64,000 nt of DNA from Isoetes taiwanensis (GCA_021234155.1 JAJEKV010000061.1:3311950-3375949), one strand, 5' to 3'. Shown: positions 42,036 to 54,334, numbered from the stretch's first letter. Numbers and translations: made by a program. Notes: generated by a model from the letters alone, not told the origin.

Positions 42036-45000
42036 CTAAGGTGTGGGTAAAGCTCCACAATCAAAATAGGTATGGCTTAAGAAACTGGAAGGTCGCAGCG
42101 CAAGACGAAGGCCAAAGTTATCTCGAACGTAGCATATCAATGGAGATTCCAACATCAAAATTGTGCCTATAATGCGAGACTTGACAGTCAATGGTAAAAA
42201 TCTCTTCCATCTTTGATTCACATATGCTTCTAAAGCCTGTGATATGCCATTGCTAGACTCCCCTTGGTTCTTGAAAGAAGCATAAATCTCTCTAGCCAAA
42301 ATAACTCCGTCTTCCAAGGCCAAGCATCCTCCTTGGCCCAGATTGGGTGTCAGAGGATGAAGTGCATCTCCAGCAAGTGTTACTCCATCAACAGCCAAGC
42401 TTGGAGTCACATATGGAATTGCCCACCTGTCCCTTAACGAATTCCTACTGAAAGACTCTTGGGTGGAGTTGTCTATAAGATCAAACATGACTTCCTTCGC
42501 ATCTTTGGACCAATCTTTAATCATGTTCTTTGTCTCTTCCTTTATTAATTCATGGTCAGTGATTACACCTGCCAACAAAGATTATCAAAGTTTAAGAAGG
42601 AAATATCTAAACGCAATTATTAATTTAGCAGTAGATCATTGAAAAGAACTAAGCATCACCTTTTAGGGATTCTGCTATGCATGGCATTGGCATTGAGATC
42701 ACTTATGCATGATGCATCGCAGCATCATTTTGTTACTTAATGGTAATAAAACCATACATCATATGTTGTGTAAACTACAAGACTAAGAATCAAAGTGGCT
42801 CAACAAGAGATATGGTCTACAAGGACCTTATGTTTTATAAGTACTTCGGTTTTCAAGACCGAACCGCTCAGACATCCATCCTTTTTTATTCTCTTTCCTG
42901 AACGAGTTCATTTCTTCTCGGGCATCTATCTATCTATCTCCTCGCTCGAAAAGAAAAGATCAGTCGAAAAACTAGTGCCACATTGGACTTTCAAATCCAA
43001 GACATCATTGAAAAAATATACTGAGTCTTATAACAGGGCATTGGCTTACTCATGCCTATCAATTTCACCACTACGAGAAATATACCTAAATAGGAAGGTA
43101 AGTCTGGTCCTTCTCCATCTGTCTTTCAGGGAAGGAAATCGTGTTTCCCTCTCTAGATCTTTTTCTAACAAATCATTGAGTACTCAACTCAACTGATTTG
43201 ATACCCTACATTGACACTCCAGGACCCTTCAACTACAATACCTTCTTTAGCACAATGCTTTCTTAGGCTTCTGATCGTGAAAGTTGGCCACCAGGATTTT
43301 AGTATTATAGGCTTTTCAAATAGAAACTAGTCTCATCCACCAGTGTAGATATAACGTTCATTTTCTGCCCCTTGAAGTCAATTTAGGAGACTTACGCTAC
43401 AATATGAATACGTTCTTCATTACGGTTTCTCCGATCACATTGTGGCCAAGAGGAAAGCAAGTTCTGAATAAAACTCATTAAACCTTTTGCTCATTACTAA
43501 CATGGCCATGCCAGTACTGTCTTTGTAGGCCTGAATAGATGGACTTTGAGATATCTAGGGAAAGGTATGCTGCTCTTTGATAGCTAGACCCACGTGTTAG
43601 GGACACAAAGATGCTCCAAGTCATACCATAATACGCTGATCATTGCTAAGTCCTTATTAGGCTGCAGATACATTATATTTGGATGGTGAAGGATAACCCA
43701 TGGCAGAGCCATGCATTTGAGAATAAACATTCTCGTTTCGGCCAGTAAGAAGGGCAATCATTTCAACCTTCCTGCATCTAACCAGATTTATGTAAATTGT
43801 GCATGTGGCAATGTTTAGAATGACACCTCAAGCGACCAGGTTTGGCATAAGCAATACTTCTTGCGGCACAGATGAAATAACGAAGGGAGGGAGGGAGGGA
43901 GGGAGGGAGGATACCTTGTGAAGAACTTTTAAAAGCAAGGAACCAGTACACCTTATTAGAATCCATGGGAATAACTCCTGCACGAACACCCCGGCCAAGG
44001 TATTGTCTTAAAACTGATCCAAACCTGTGACCTTTCGGGTAATTAGCTACACCTCGGGTACCATATTGGCCCACAAAGTTAGGTTCCTTGAGGCCCATCC
44101 ATTTGGCAACAACAGAACGTACACCATCACATCCAATTAGCACCTGCAAAATTCTTCTGCAAGACAATCATACAACTGTTGGCAAGCACTGTTGCTATTG
44201 CAATAAGCATGCAAACCTTTGAAGTAATAGTTGTTCCATCATCCAAATATATTTCGGTATACTCCCCTTGTTTAACTTTTGCTATTTTTTCCACCTTGCT
44301 GTTAAACCTAATAGTGTCCTGAGAAAGGGGCTTTGCAAGTGCTTCCAGGAGTGCTTTCCGCTGCACGGGCCGTAATTCACTGTTGCTAGCAACATAAGAT
44401 ATCAGAAGACAAAACAGAAGACATCGTTCACATTTTTATATACAAATCTAATGTGTCTCCAATATGGAACTCAGAAACCTTCACTCCTAACTAAACATTA
44501 CTTATTTACCTATCATCATGGAAGCTGAATTCGTGGATCATATTTCCAGCGTCTGAGAAAATCTTTGCACTGCATTAAAAACGAACTTATCTCATTATTC
44601 TTGTACACTAGAACATTTTCTACAAGGAACTCGACTTTAATGTCAGATATTTCATTTGTTCTCAACTCATCCATTTTTTGGGTCCTATTTCTGCAATCCA
44701 TGCTCCACAAACAACAAATGGAAATGTCTTCTAGAAACAGGATAATGAAACAATATTTGGCAAATTTTATTCAGGGATATAGCATCAATTGCCTTCGTGC
44801 TCAACTCTGTGTGGCATAGGGTAAAATGCACCTGCTACTTTTTGCACACGTCTAATCATGCAGAATATTTCTTGCTAAACTTCGATATGTAGCTTCGTAC
44901 TTTTGCCTAGTTATGCCAATAGCGGATCCTAGTTATGCCAATAATGCATAGAGAATTTACATCGGTTTGATGTACAGATCACTTCTCACTTTTAAATGCA

Positions 45001-45694
45001 CCAAGTACTTAGCTTACCTAGAGATACTGCCAAAGCTTTCACGCAATTCATCAGCAACTCCCAGCACATCAAGGGCACGCCAAGCATTTTTCCAAACTCC
45101 AATAGCTGTCCCACCTGCTCTTAGTGAATCTGACTGTTCGAGAACTAGTGTTTTGATTCCTAACCTGCAAGTCCCTAAAATTTTAATGAACACTGACAGG
45201 GCAAAACCAAAAGTATTCATGTTGAACAATGACATTCAACAAAAGCACGTTTGCAACTTCTCCCATATGCTTAGAAAGCATTCTCAAAATTGCTATTGAT
45301 GTGATAATGAAATTGCAGCTTGAAGTGGAACAAATGTTCGTTCATGCAATTGTGCAACTGGAATATTGCTACTAATGACGAAACAGGATTGACTGAAAAT
45401 TGCATCGAGGCTGAGATATTTCACGACCAAGAAAAGCAATTCATATTTGAACTGTGATTTTGTTTGAGACAAAGAGATACAATTCTGCAAGAAACGAACC
45501 CACCTGTGAAATGCAAGAGCAGTGGCAAGACCGGCAATGCCAGCACCAACTATGACTATGGTATTGGATCCCGCACCACTTTCTTTCTCCAAAGCCGATA
45601 TTGCCCATCTTCTCCTTGTAAAGATGCACTTTGCAAAGACAGGCCTTCCGGCCGAGTTACAACTTGGCGGAGCGAACCCAATAGCCTGAGCCAT
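42036..45694 (-). CDS. FAD-dependent monooxygenase, MO1/CTF2-like, six exons
   Basis: Exons on the minus strand are 45504-45694, 45018-45164, 44510-44569, 44217-44379, 43915-44143 and 42036-42568. All introns are GT-AG and the reading frame is continuous: 1,323 bp, 440 residues. The product has an uncharged, Ser/Arg-containing leader of about 40 residues (plastid-targeting type, inferred) and an FAD-binding GAGIAGLATALA. The group motif LIGCDGVRS and the second FAD motif GDALHPLTPNLGQGG follow. These define the aromatic-ring hydroxylase-like family that includes Arabidopsis MO1 and CTF2A. They use NAD(P)H and O2; the substrate is unknown. The start at 45694 is chosen because upstream in-frame Met codons lie in or near repeat-derived sequence. 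This is one of two intact host genes here. Confidence 0.88.
42810..43200. other. Probable mitochondrial DNA insertion (NUMT) in an intron
   Basis: In reverse complement, 42841-42881 reads GGATGGATGTCTGAGCGGTT followed by CGGTCTTGAAAACCGAAGTA. This matches, from memory, the 5' half of plant mitochondrial trnS-UGA with about eight bases of the D-loop side lost. The flanking sequence (for example CTCGCTCGAAAAGAAAAGATC) has the style of plant mitochondrial spacer. It sits in the last intron of the monooxygenase. The tRNA is incomplete and not functional. Borders are approximate. Confidence 0.5.
43884..43910. repeat. GGGA microsatellite next to a splice donor
   Basis: About seven GGGA/GGAG repeats lie just inside the intron, four bases from the donor of the fifth exon (GTAT, minus strand). 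Confidence 0.9.
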
Positions 45695-45824
45695 TGGCGA
45701 TTGAATTCTGACACATCTTGGTGATGTGGGTTGTCGCAAATCACCACTTCCATTACATTCTGCTTTCTTGACATGTGGCATTGATTCTTTCAAGGAATGC
45801 CTTTTTAGACATTTACTCGACATT

Positions 45825-45925
45825 CTACACATAAACATTCTGCACATTTACTCAACATTCTACACATAAACATTCACCACACGTAAATGCTCAACATTCT
45901 ACACATAAACATTCTGCACACATAA
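45825..45925. repeat. Minisatellite of ACATTCTACACATAAAC units
   Basis: Four imperfect copies of ACATTCTACACATAAACATTC with ...TGCACA or ...CACCACA spacers, upstream of the monooxygenase. Confidence 0.8.
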
Positions 45926-45951
45926 AGTTAAGTGGTTTACTTTATGTATAT

Positions 45952-46034
45952 AGGAATGTCAATTTACTTGACATTCCTGAGATGTCGCGGAGCCCTGTTG
46001 ACATCTCAGGAATGTCAAGTAAATTGACATTCCT
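45952..46034. repeat. Perfect palindrome, 35-bp arms, 13-bp loop
   Basis: 45952-45986 is the exact reverse complement of 46000-46034. Each arm is itself nearly palindromic: AGGAATGTCAA, five bases, TTGACATTCCT. The whole can fold as one long hairpin or two small ones. It lies about 260-340 bp upstream of the monooxygenase start. Confidence 0.95.
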
Positions 46035-46391
46035 GTAATGTGGAAGACAGTTAGGTTCAATTCCGTCGTCAGAATGTCGGGTAAAAAACCAAAATGTTGA
46101 GTAAAAAGTCTGAACGTCAGGTAAATGCATAAAACTAAAATTTATTAACATTCAGCAAAAGAAGCGCGCCACGTGGCAAGGCGCTATTGGTGGACGCGAT
46201 GGAATTGAGCCTAACTGCTTTTTACGTTGCATTGTCATGTGCCAACACTACCGCCTTCATGCAAAAACGTCACCATTCTTGTATACTAACGTTTGGGTAG
46301 GAGCAACAAAAGGAAGTCACTAAATTATTGATTTCTTGATTGTCGTAGTGGAAAGTCTACTCGGGATTGTCCGGCTATAGCAATCGTTTGA

Positions 46392-46510
46392 TATTGTGTC
46401 TGGGCTCTAGCAATCGTGTGGTGTATATTATGTCATAAACATAAAAAATGCATTGTGTCCGGGCTCTAGCAATCATGTGATGTATATTATGTCATAAACA
46501 TAAAAAATGC
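46392..46510. repeat. Tandem duplication, 60-bp unit
   Basis: 46392-46451 and 46452-46510 are near-identical (ATTGTGTCTGGGCTCTAGCA...AAAAAATGC). Confidence 0.9.
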
Positions 46511-46971
46511 AGTGATAGCATTTGCAATGTAAAGATTGTGATGCCTATTGAAGAGATATATAATGAACCGCAATGCAACCACACAGAGACTACAACATAA
46601 TGCGCGTACGTATTGCCAACCCTCACAACATTGTGTGCGTTAAATTTTCACTCAAATGCATAATAGGTTAAACATTGGTGATTGTGCATTTTGAAGTTAT
46701 TTAGGAAGTTTTGCCAACCTATGAATGCCACATAAGACATGTGATCAACATGGTGTCTAATATGCCAAAACATCTAAATGTTGTACCATGACTATGTACA
46801 TGTATTTGCCTTGAAACTCTTGTTAGCCAAATATTGAAACATATTGTTGGTATTAGGTGACATGTCAGCAAGGCCAATCTGACATGGGCAACAACCTATA
46901 GTTAGTAGTCTTTGTATTTGCTGGTTGGAATGTCGGTGTGGGCTGATATTGAGAAGCACTTTGCCCTCAAG
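46511..46971. other. No gene recognised
   Basis: No open frame or RNA motif that I can support. It separates the 60-bp tandem repeat from the acidic frame at 46972. Confidence 0.4.
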
Positions 46972-47538
46972 TTAAGGGCCGTCCATGTATTTGAATTCTG
47001 GTTGCATCAATAAAAGAGTCTTCAGTTCCTCCTCCTCCTCCTCCTCCTCCTCCTCCTCCTCCTCCTCCTCCTCCTCATCAGACATTCCACGTAAAGCACG
47101 AAGGAAAGTCTTACTAAGAAATTCCTTTGAGGGCTTTTTGGGAAGGTTACCTTGATCATTAAAAAGTTCTTTCACCCATTTCGAAACAACATGCAGCACC
47201 TTAGATCATGTACCTTTAGATAAGAAAATCTACTTTTACTTTCAATGTAGCAGTGGCAATTCCCAAAACCACAATGCTAGAAATAATGAATACACTTGGT
47301 CTCATGGAAATCGCCACCATAATCTAATTGACCTCAATCTCAATGATTGTACATACTTGCCATTTTTCACTCTTGCCATTGTGTGCAGCACCTTGAGCGG
47401 GAAAGCCCAGTGCCCTGTGTTGGTTGCTAAGTTGCTATAGGTTTTCCACCAATGGCTCTTTATGTAGAATATACTTGCAATAATATCGTTGCATTCTGGT
47501 TCATCTTCCACATTAGCTGGCTTTGGATCCTTAATCAA
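46972..47538 (-). other. Candidate small gene or remnant with poly-Glu tract
   Basis: Two minus-strand frames, 47302-47538 (...ECNDIIASIFYIKSHWWKTYSNL...) and 46972-47199 (...VVSKWVKELFNDQGNLPKKPSKEF...SDEEEE...). They read like protein and could be joined by splicing across about 47200-47300. The poly-Glu run comes from a GAG/CTC microsatellite at 47029-47077. I do not recognise a family. Confidence 0.25.
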
Positions 47539-47679
47539 TAAGTTTATCTATTTTTAAACAAGCTGTGCCTGATCGTCAAAAGAAAATATAGTATTTTTTT
47601 ATTTTTTAGAAGAATTTGTAGATGGACGTATTCTTTAAAGAATAGAAATGAAACGAAACGAAAACGTAAACGCAATGTA

Positions 47680-47714
47680 AACGTAAATAGAATAGAATAG
47701 AATAGAATAGAAGG
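47680..47714. repeat. ATAGA microsatellite
   Basis: About five to six repeats of AATAG/ATAGA near 47685-47712, preceded by AACGTAAACGTAA-type repeats. Confidence 0.85.
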
Positions 47715-47956
47715 GTTTTTATCGTCGGCGGAGACAGTCGACCTCTGGGACCCAACAAAATGGTGCAACAGGCTTATTATTGTCCGTGTTAAAACCCCAA
47801 CCCACCCCCACCTCGGCGGTTTTTGGAGAAAAACCATGGGGTAGAAGCATGAAAGGGTGGGCAAAAAAAAGTGCCGATTTTTACATTTACAAATTCAAAA
47901 TGTAAGGAAATCCTCCCCGTAAATTATTATTCTTGGAATGAATCAATTTTGAACTC

Positions 47957-50900
47957 TTGGTTCTGAAGCCCCTGGTGTTAGGGGTTATCAAGAGTGCAGG
48001 ATTAAGCCTATTTGGATGGCAGATCATTTTTTGTAGGAAGGACATTGCAAATCATCACATTCCATTGTATTTTGCCCGAGCATATGCACTTCATTACAAA
48101 GGAGTAAGCATTGATTGGGATGAGGTGAAAGCAAGTGCAAGTCTTCATTCAAAAGGCTCTCAAAAAGAATCTGACCTGACAAAATTAGCTACAGTAAAGT
48201 CTTCCAATGTTAAAGCTATTAAATGTATGCCTCAGGTAGAATTGGGGCAGCAGTTGGAAATGGTGGAGGGAAAGAAGAGCATTAGATTCTGCCTCCATGC
48301 TTGATGAAATACAAACTTTAAAAGAGAAAAGGAAAACAATGGAAATTGAACTGTTGAAGCATGAGAGTGATAAGAGCTTCTTGACAAGACTTGTGCAGAA
48401 TAAAGATGCAAAAATATGTGAGCAGTTCAGCATTATGGCAGGTTTAAAAGCAAGCGGGAAGCCAACTGATGTGCAAATGGCTTTGGAATCCCATTTAGAG
48501 GAGGAGAAATCAAGTTATATTGCTGACTTAGATGCTCTAATGGTTCCCATTGATTGTTTAAAGTCTGATTTGCAAGAATTAGAAGCTGCCATTGAAAAAA
48601 TCAGCAAGGATATGGAAGTTAATTCCAACTGTGAGAATAGAATAAAGGAGATGACTAAGCATTTAGAAAGATCAGACCCGATAGGCCTGCAGCCCACTCC
48701 CATACTCGCAGCAAGACGCAACGCTTCATCCTCACATATTACCAATACTTGCAGAAGCTGCAATGATTGCCTTGACTCGACCATGGTAATATCTCCACTT
48801 TGTGGTCATACATATTGTCTATTTTGTCTTGTTTTCAGGGTTTCAACGACGAATACATGTGTACATGATTGTTCATGGTCCGAGGACCTGCGGCACTGCT
48901 TAGGAATCCCTTCTGAAGGTACATCTATTTCTATTTTCATTACATAATTAGTTTGAGTGTACTTAGATGTAGTTAGTTTCCATCATGTACATAACTGTAT
49001 TAGCATTTTGGCGTGGTTTTGTCTTTACTGTAAAGAGAAAATGTATTTGCTTCTGTTCTTTACATTGACATGTGCCACGAAGTGCTTTTCTGGAATTCCT
49101 TTACAGGTTGTATTATTAGGGTGTATTGCATATGACTGTACTTTGCATTTACATGTGATCAGAAATGCATATGAATTTAGTATTTGACTTTCCTTTACAT
49201 TCAATGCTAAATGATGTATTTGATAGGGTGTATTGATAAAATATTTTGTTCTTTACATTTTACATATGTTCTAAAATGCATTTGAATTTAGTATTTGGTT
49301 TTCCTTTACATTCTGATAGCTATGCACACTAATGTACTTCTATTTTGTCGTTACATTATCAGCAGAAAGTTTGCCTGTAGTAAAAACCTACTTGCATGTA
49401 ATTAACGTTTGTTCTGTTTTGATTTGCATCTGATTGTTTTTTTTTTTCAGATTTTGCTTCTATCTACTCTACATCTCCCCTTGATTCTGAATCAAGTGTT
49501 TACATTTCTTATTTGCTTATGATCCCAATTGTGTCAATGCAGATATGGGTAGTATCAAGAAAGCAAGAAGTAAAACTGCGGGTAAACTAAACAATTCATG
49601 TTTCGTGCACTATGCATAAGTTCTGAATATAGCAAAATCTTATGTTGTAGGTGAAAAGAAGGATGTTGTTGGGAAGGGGTTGCATTTACCATTCTCAGAC
49701 ATCCCAATTGTTGAACCTGGCACAAAAGATGTTGCTGCTATCGATGTCGGAAGTCCATCCACATCTACATCACCTTTGAGAATTGCAACAACTCATAAGC
49801 AATCAGTGCAGGATTTGGAGACCGAGGGGTACTTGGATAAAACTTCAGAAATTGTGGAAGGTAGGGTGATTGCATTCTGATTGCATTCTGATTACATTAA
49901 GATTGCATATGTTGTAGTTAGAGTTCACTAATGTTCAATATTTTGCAGCAGAGGTTGTTTTCCAAAAAGAGATCCCAGCTGTTGAAGCCGAGCTGCTATT
50001 ATTGCAAAGAACAAGTTTGAAAGCCCGTAAAATTAATTCTCTCTCCTTTTCAGGGTTTCTTTTTTTTTTTTTTTTTGTATTTTGAAACTTACGTTGACAT
50101 GTTTACAGATAAAATTACTGAAGATGTTGGTGACGACATTGAAAACAGTCCTGAAGCTGTTGTTGAAGTTCAAGTTGAGGAAAAGTCTTGTTCTTTGGCA
50201 GGTGCGTATTTCTTTTTTTGTCTTGCTTTCAAAACATTAGAATGAAGCACTTTCTTTACTTCAGAGACTTGCGACGATTCAATGGAGCTAGATGATGTTG
50301 AAGAAGCCTTGGAGATTGCAGCCAAGGCTACTACTAAATTTATGGTCAAAGCTGATGCCAAAACAGCTGGAAAAAAGAGGTGCAAACCAGAGCAGGGACA
50401 TCCGCTGCAAAACGGTAATTGCTAGCTTACATTTACTTAGTTATACTTCAGTAGCTTATTAGATTTTACTCGTTTTGCAGGTCTAAACCACTGGAAACAG
50501 AGATTTGCTTTATTGTCATGGATCAATTGTTAATATGACACTAACATCTTGGATCTGACAACAGAAATGCTGACAAGGATAAACTTATGGAATTCACGCC
50601 ATTCACGCCATTCAAGAACTGTCCGCCGGCTGAAATGAAAGTGGTTGCATCTGACGTAGCAATTTTATGTGCAACTAACTCTAAAATGAGTAGCCGCTTA
50701 GTGGATCTTTATGGCAGGTAATAACCTGGTTGTAACCGAGCTGTATTTGTTGCTATTCCTTGTCTCTAATGTTAACCTTAATCTAATCCAGGTGCTTGCA
50801 TGAGACATTGCCTTCCGAGTGGAAGAGCAAAATCCTTTTTTATCCTGCTTACAACTATATAAGGTTTAGAGAAGCTACCAGCAGCAAAAGAAAGGGTGAA

Positions 50901-51590
50901 TCAGCTGAAGGATCACCCACCATCATTGAAATAGTGAAATCAGGGATGAAGGGGATTGTGGTAGCTAAATGCCATCATATCCTTGTACCTATCCTTGAGA
51001 ATGACCATTTTGTGCTAGCTGTTTTTACGCTCGCACCATCTGATTCCAAGATCCTACCTGCACCAGCAATTCACGTCTTGAATCCTCTTACAGGTTATGC
51101 GACGAACGAGAAAGCAATCAAAGGGTATGTAATACTTTAAGTTGTTACTTTGCTTTTCTTCGCTATTTCGGTCTGCCATATTTCTTGATATGTAGGCTGC
51201 ACACACAAATGTTAACCCTATCAATCGGTCAAGTATCTAGAGGCGTCGATTTCATGAAGAGAAATAATGTTAATCGGATTCAGCAAGTAGAGGTGCCACA
51301 GCAGCCCGATTTAATATCATGTAGGTTGTAATGGGATTTATGCACAAATATGTTGAAGCTCTTGTCTCTGGTAGAGATATGGAAGTAAGTTATATGCCTT
51401 CCCTTGTATTTACTGCATTTCATGTTCCTTTAAATATTTCTAACCTTATTTATGGATGTCACAGATTACACCTAAATGGTTCTCTCATGAATACGCCCTG
51501 TCACGACGACAATTTCTAATAGATGCTTTGGTCACGCATTGTGATGCCAATCCGAAAGAACGTAGAAATCAGCAGTCCTCTGATTTCTGA
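47957..51590 (+). pseudogene. Multi-exon gene with coiled coil, RING-like cluster and Ulp1-type protease, decayed
   Basis: Readable exons with GT-AG borders in consistent phase include about 48290-48918, 49543-49583, 49651-49860, 49950-50028, 50109-50200, 50265-50415, 50575-50718, 50793-51124, 51196-51325, 51331-51384 and 51465-51590. The product has a Glu/Lys-rich coiled coil (48300-48660) and a zinc-binding cluster CRSCNDCLDSTMVISPLCGHTYC. The C-terminal domain is built like Ulp1/C48 cysteine proteases: ILVPILENDHFVLAVF with the His, HVLNPL where Asp is usual, and VEVPQQPDLISC with Gln and Cys. Breaks are a frameshift near 48270, stops near 50530 and a one-base loss just after the catalytic Cys (51322). 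Ulp1 domains remove SUMO-like modifiers and are also captured by plant transposons; which applies here is unknown. Confidence 0.55.
49110..49315. repeat. Intronic tandem duplication of about 110 bp
   Basis: Blocks AGGGTGTATTG...ATGCAT.TGAATTTAGTATTTG..TTTCCTTTACATTC occur twice, starting near 49120 and 49226, inside an intron of the Ulp1-like gene. Confidence 0.7.
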
Positions 51591-51959
51591 TTTAAAGAAA
51601 CTTCTGATTTCTGATTTATGATTGATGCAGTAGAAGATACGAGAACAGAATTTGAGCTGATCATGAGTCTATCTGATTTTGCAAGATGAACTATGTAACA
51701 GGCTTATATCTATATATTTTTTGTTCACATTTTTGTGAACATTTCCTATCATAAGGAATGTGTAAATGACACTATGCTGAATAGTATACTACTGATAGTA
51801 TACTTTATGACTATGTATAAGTTATAATTATGAATACAAAAAGCACCTTACCTCCAAAAAAAAAAGTTGAAAAAAACGATTTCTGATTTAAAGAAGCCTT
51901 GTACCCTGTTTGGTCAATCAAAAAGTTACTTGATTGTTTCGAGTGATATGTTTTGTGAC

Positions 51960-52255
51960 CTTGTACCACACCACACCCCTCCACCACACTCCACCACCAC
52001 CACCACCACACGACATCACACCACAATCCACAACACCACACCACCACCACCACACCCCCCACCACACTCCACCACACCACACCACACACCACCACCACCA
52101 CACCCCACCACCACAGTCCACCACACCACATCATACCACCACACACCGCTACACACACTACCACCACCACCCCGCACCACCACCACACACCACTCCACCA
52201 CCCTCCACGACCACACTCCACCACCACCACCCCCCACCACCACACTCCGGTGGGA
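51960..52255. repeat. Low-complexity CCA/CAC tract
   Basis: About 295 bases are almost wholly C and A on the plus strand (CCACCA, CACACC), so the strand is strongly asymmetric. Long open frames of His/Thr/Pro or Val/Trp/Gly across it are artefacts of composition. Confidence 0.95.
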
Positions 52256-52441
52256 TTTCCCCCTAAAATTCTCTGAATTGAATGACCTTGCAATTGATCA
52301 GTCCAATGGGAATGGCAATCCGATCTCTCTTGGTTAATTTCGGTTCTAACTAAAGGTATTTTTCCCCTGTTCTCATTTTTCCCCTTTCTGTTGTTCAATT
52401 TTTTGCATGCACTTTTGTTGGTTCACCCTAAACTTTCTGCA

Positions 52442-53345
52442 ATGGTCTCTAATTGTCCAAAAAACCCTAAACATTTAGCATTCCTTCATGCATTCGCCAA
52501 TCTTCCGGCTCCAGAACGATCTTCTATCCTCCAAAATTTGCTGTCCTTTCAAGAAAATCCTGCAGGCACCATTCTCTTTGGAAATTTTGATAATCTGCTT
52601 CCCTCGTCTTTTGATATGGACCCCATTACTCATGAAGTGCCCTTCGATAACCTTTCTCATGGATCCCGGCCATAGAGGCATTCATCATCATCTTAATCCG
52701 CCACTTTCATTTCCTTTTCCTCTTGAATTGCAAGAAATCACCCGAAAATTCGATCGGATGTGGAGCTGGATGAGAGACTAAAGAGAACCAGGATACCTCA
52801 CCTCCAGGAACGGAAAATGGCCATTTACAATGGTATTCCCTTGAATCTTCCAGTTGTTCATTCTAAAATTGATGCTCTCTCTCATTCTGCTGTTATCATA
52901 AAAGTTCAGAAATGTGGCATAAAGCTTGATACATTGTGGGTTTAGGGTTTAAATGGTGTAGATTCTAACTTATTCCTTTCTGATGATCCTAGAATATCTT
53001 AACTTTCTGCGTGGAGAAGGAAGAAGCAAATTTGACAACCTCTCTCCTTTCAGTAATCAAGTTCATGATCAGGTTATGCAAAATGACATTGCGACATCTA
53101 TGGAATCATATCTTATGAGAAGAGGTCATAGAAGATATAAAAAAGAAAGTGAAGATCTATGGGCTGCTATTTTCTGCAGAGAAGTTGTGCAGGTCCATTT
53201 CTTATGGTTCTTTTTATCAGTCAACAACTTCATTCTTTCTGAAGCACATTTGACAAGATATAGATCAATGTATTACAATCACAAGCTGCTTGCTGATCTC
53301 TATGGATCCTTGGTGATTCTTTTGGAGGACAAGGACAAATTTTGA
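52442..53345 (+). other. Unrecognised protein-like frames, possibly one broken gene
   Basis: ATG at 52442 opens MVSNCPKNPKHLAFLHAF..., ending at 52675. A second frame near 52735-52945 (IRSDVELDERLKRTRIPHL...) and a third at 52983-53345 (MILEYLNFLRGEGRSKFDNL...) follow on the same strand. Codon usage looks protein-like, but there are stops between the frames and no known domain. It may be a decayed gene or transposon part. Confidence 0.25.
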
Positions 53346-53796
53346 CTGTTTCACACTAACAACTGGTTACCTGACCATTATATCTTTGGATCAACTGATG
53401 CCTTCAACACTTACTTTAACTCTGTCTTCTTTTCCGACACATGATCATCGACTGTTCTAGCTTATTTTTTTGGTGGATTATCCTGTTGGCAGGTTAATAT
53501 TTTTGGCAGATGCTTCAGATGCTTCAAGATGCATTTAAAGAAAAATACTCTGAACATATTTTCCTATTGGCTGCTGGTTACCATATTTTGTTAGTGTGCA
53601 GATCATATTGCACCTTCAAATTCCTTGTTGGCTTTAATGTTTGTTTTGGTATGCTATTTCAGTAAAGGCATACTTTGCTTTGCACTTTGCATTTTATAAT
53701 TAATGACAAAAACTGTCATTAACTTGAGTTGCAAACTAAATACCAAAAACTTGAGTTGCAAACTAAACTTGAGTTGAAACAGTTCTCATTAGAGCT
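53346..53796. other. No gene recognised
   Basis: AT-rich DNA. AAACTTGAGTTGCAAACTAAA-like phrases repeat near 53722-53780. Confidence 0.4.
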
Positions 53797-54172
53797 TTAC
53801 AAAAAAATAGTTCTCATTAATAAAAAAGCTTTACAATTGAAACCCGGGATTAAAAAAACAAATCTAAAACTAATCGTATCGGGGGGGCCATCCTCAAACT
53901 CTATATGGAGGTCGCCCTCCATGGCATACATCTTCATTTCCGGAAGACGCCTCATCGTGGTAACCTCGATCAACCCATTCGAGAACCTCGGATTGAACAA
54001 ACAAATTTTGTGCCTCTGTGATAAGTTTCTCCACTTGTGGTGGAGTGAACTTGGCCACCATCAGAATCCGATGCCTTCCCGATGAGGATACGGACTCGAT
54101 CGAGCTGGGCGGTGAAGGAGCAGCACAATAGCCGGAGTACTCCTCGCGAATCAGAAGTTTTGAACCCGCCAT
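53797..54172 (-). other. Small unrecognised coding candidate
   Basis: ATG at 54172 opens 92 codons (MAGSKLLIREEYSGYCAAPS...FTPPQVEKLITEAQ...). An overlapping frame 53797-54000 continues in protein-like fashion (LPEMKMYAMEGDLHIEFEDG). A frameshift or splice near 53950 would join them. No domain is recognised. Confidence 0.3.
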
Positions 54173-54257
54173 TGACGGAACGGAATGGACGGAATGAAGC
54201 TGACCCGAGGAAGAGGAAGATGGATCGGAATGAAGTCAGCAGGGCGTAATTTTGGGA

Positions 54258-54334
54258 ATAAAAGGGATGTTTGCATGCATACGATTTTGGGAATGAGGCA
54301 GAAGAGGAAAGGGATGTTTGCATGCATACGATTT
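54258..54334. repeat. Direct duplication of 26 bp, 51-bp period
   Basis: AAGGGATGTTTGCATGCATA... occurs at 54258-54283 and 54309-54334. Confidence 0.85.

Noticed and set aside
42841-42881. Functional tRNA-Ser gene
   Set aside because: Only the 5' half is present, with a D-loop-side deletion and no acceptor 3' strand, so it was kept as a mitochondrial fragment.
46972-47199. Acidic transcription-activator-like protein
   Set aside because: The poly-Glu run is an expanded GAG microsatellite; by itself it does not support a function.
51811-52398. Long overlapping open frames on both strands
   Set aside because: They are produced by the CCA/CAC low-complexity tract and encode only His/Thr/Pro or Gly/Val/Trp runs.
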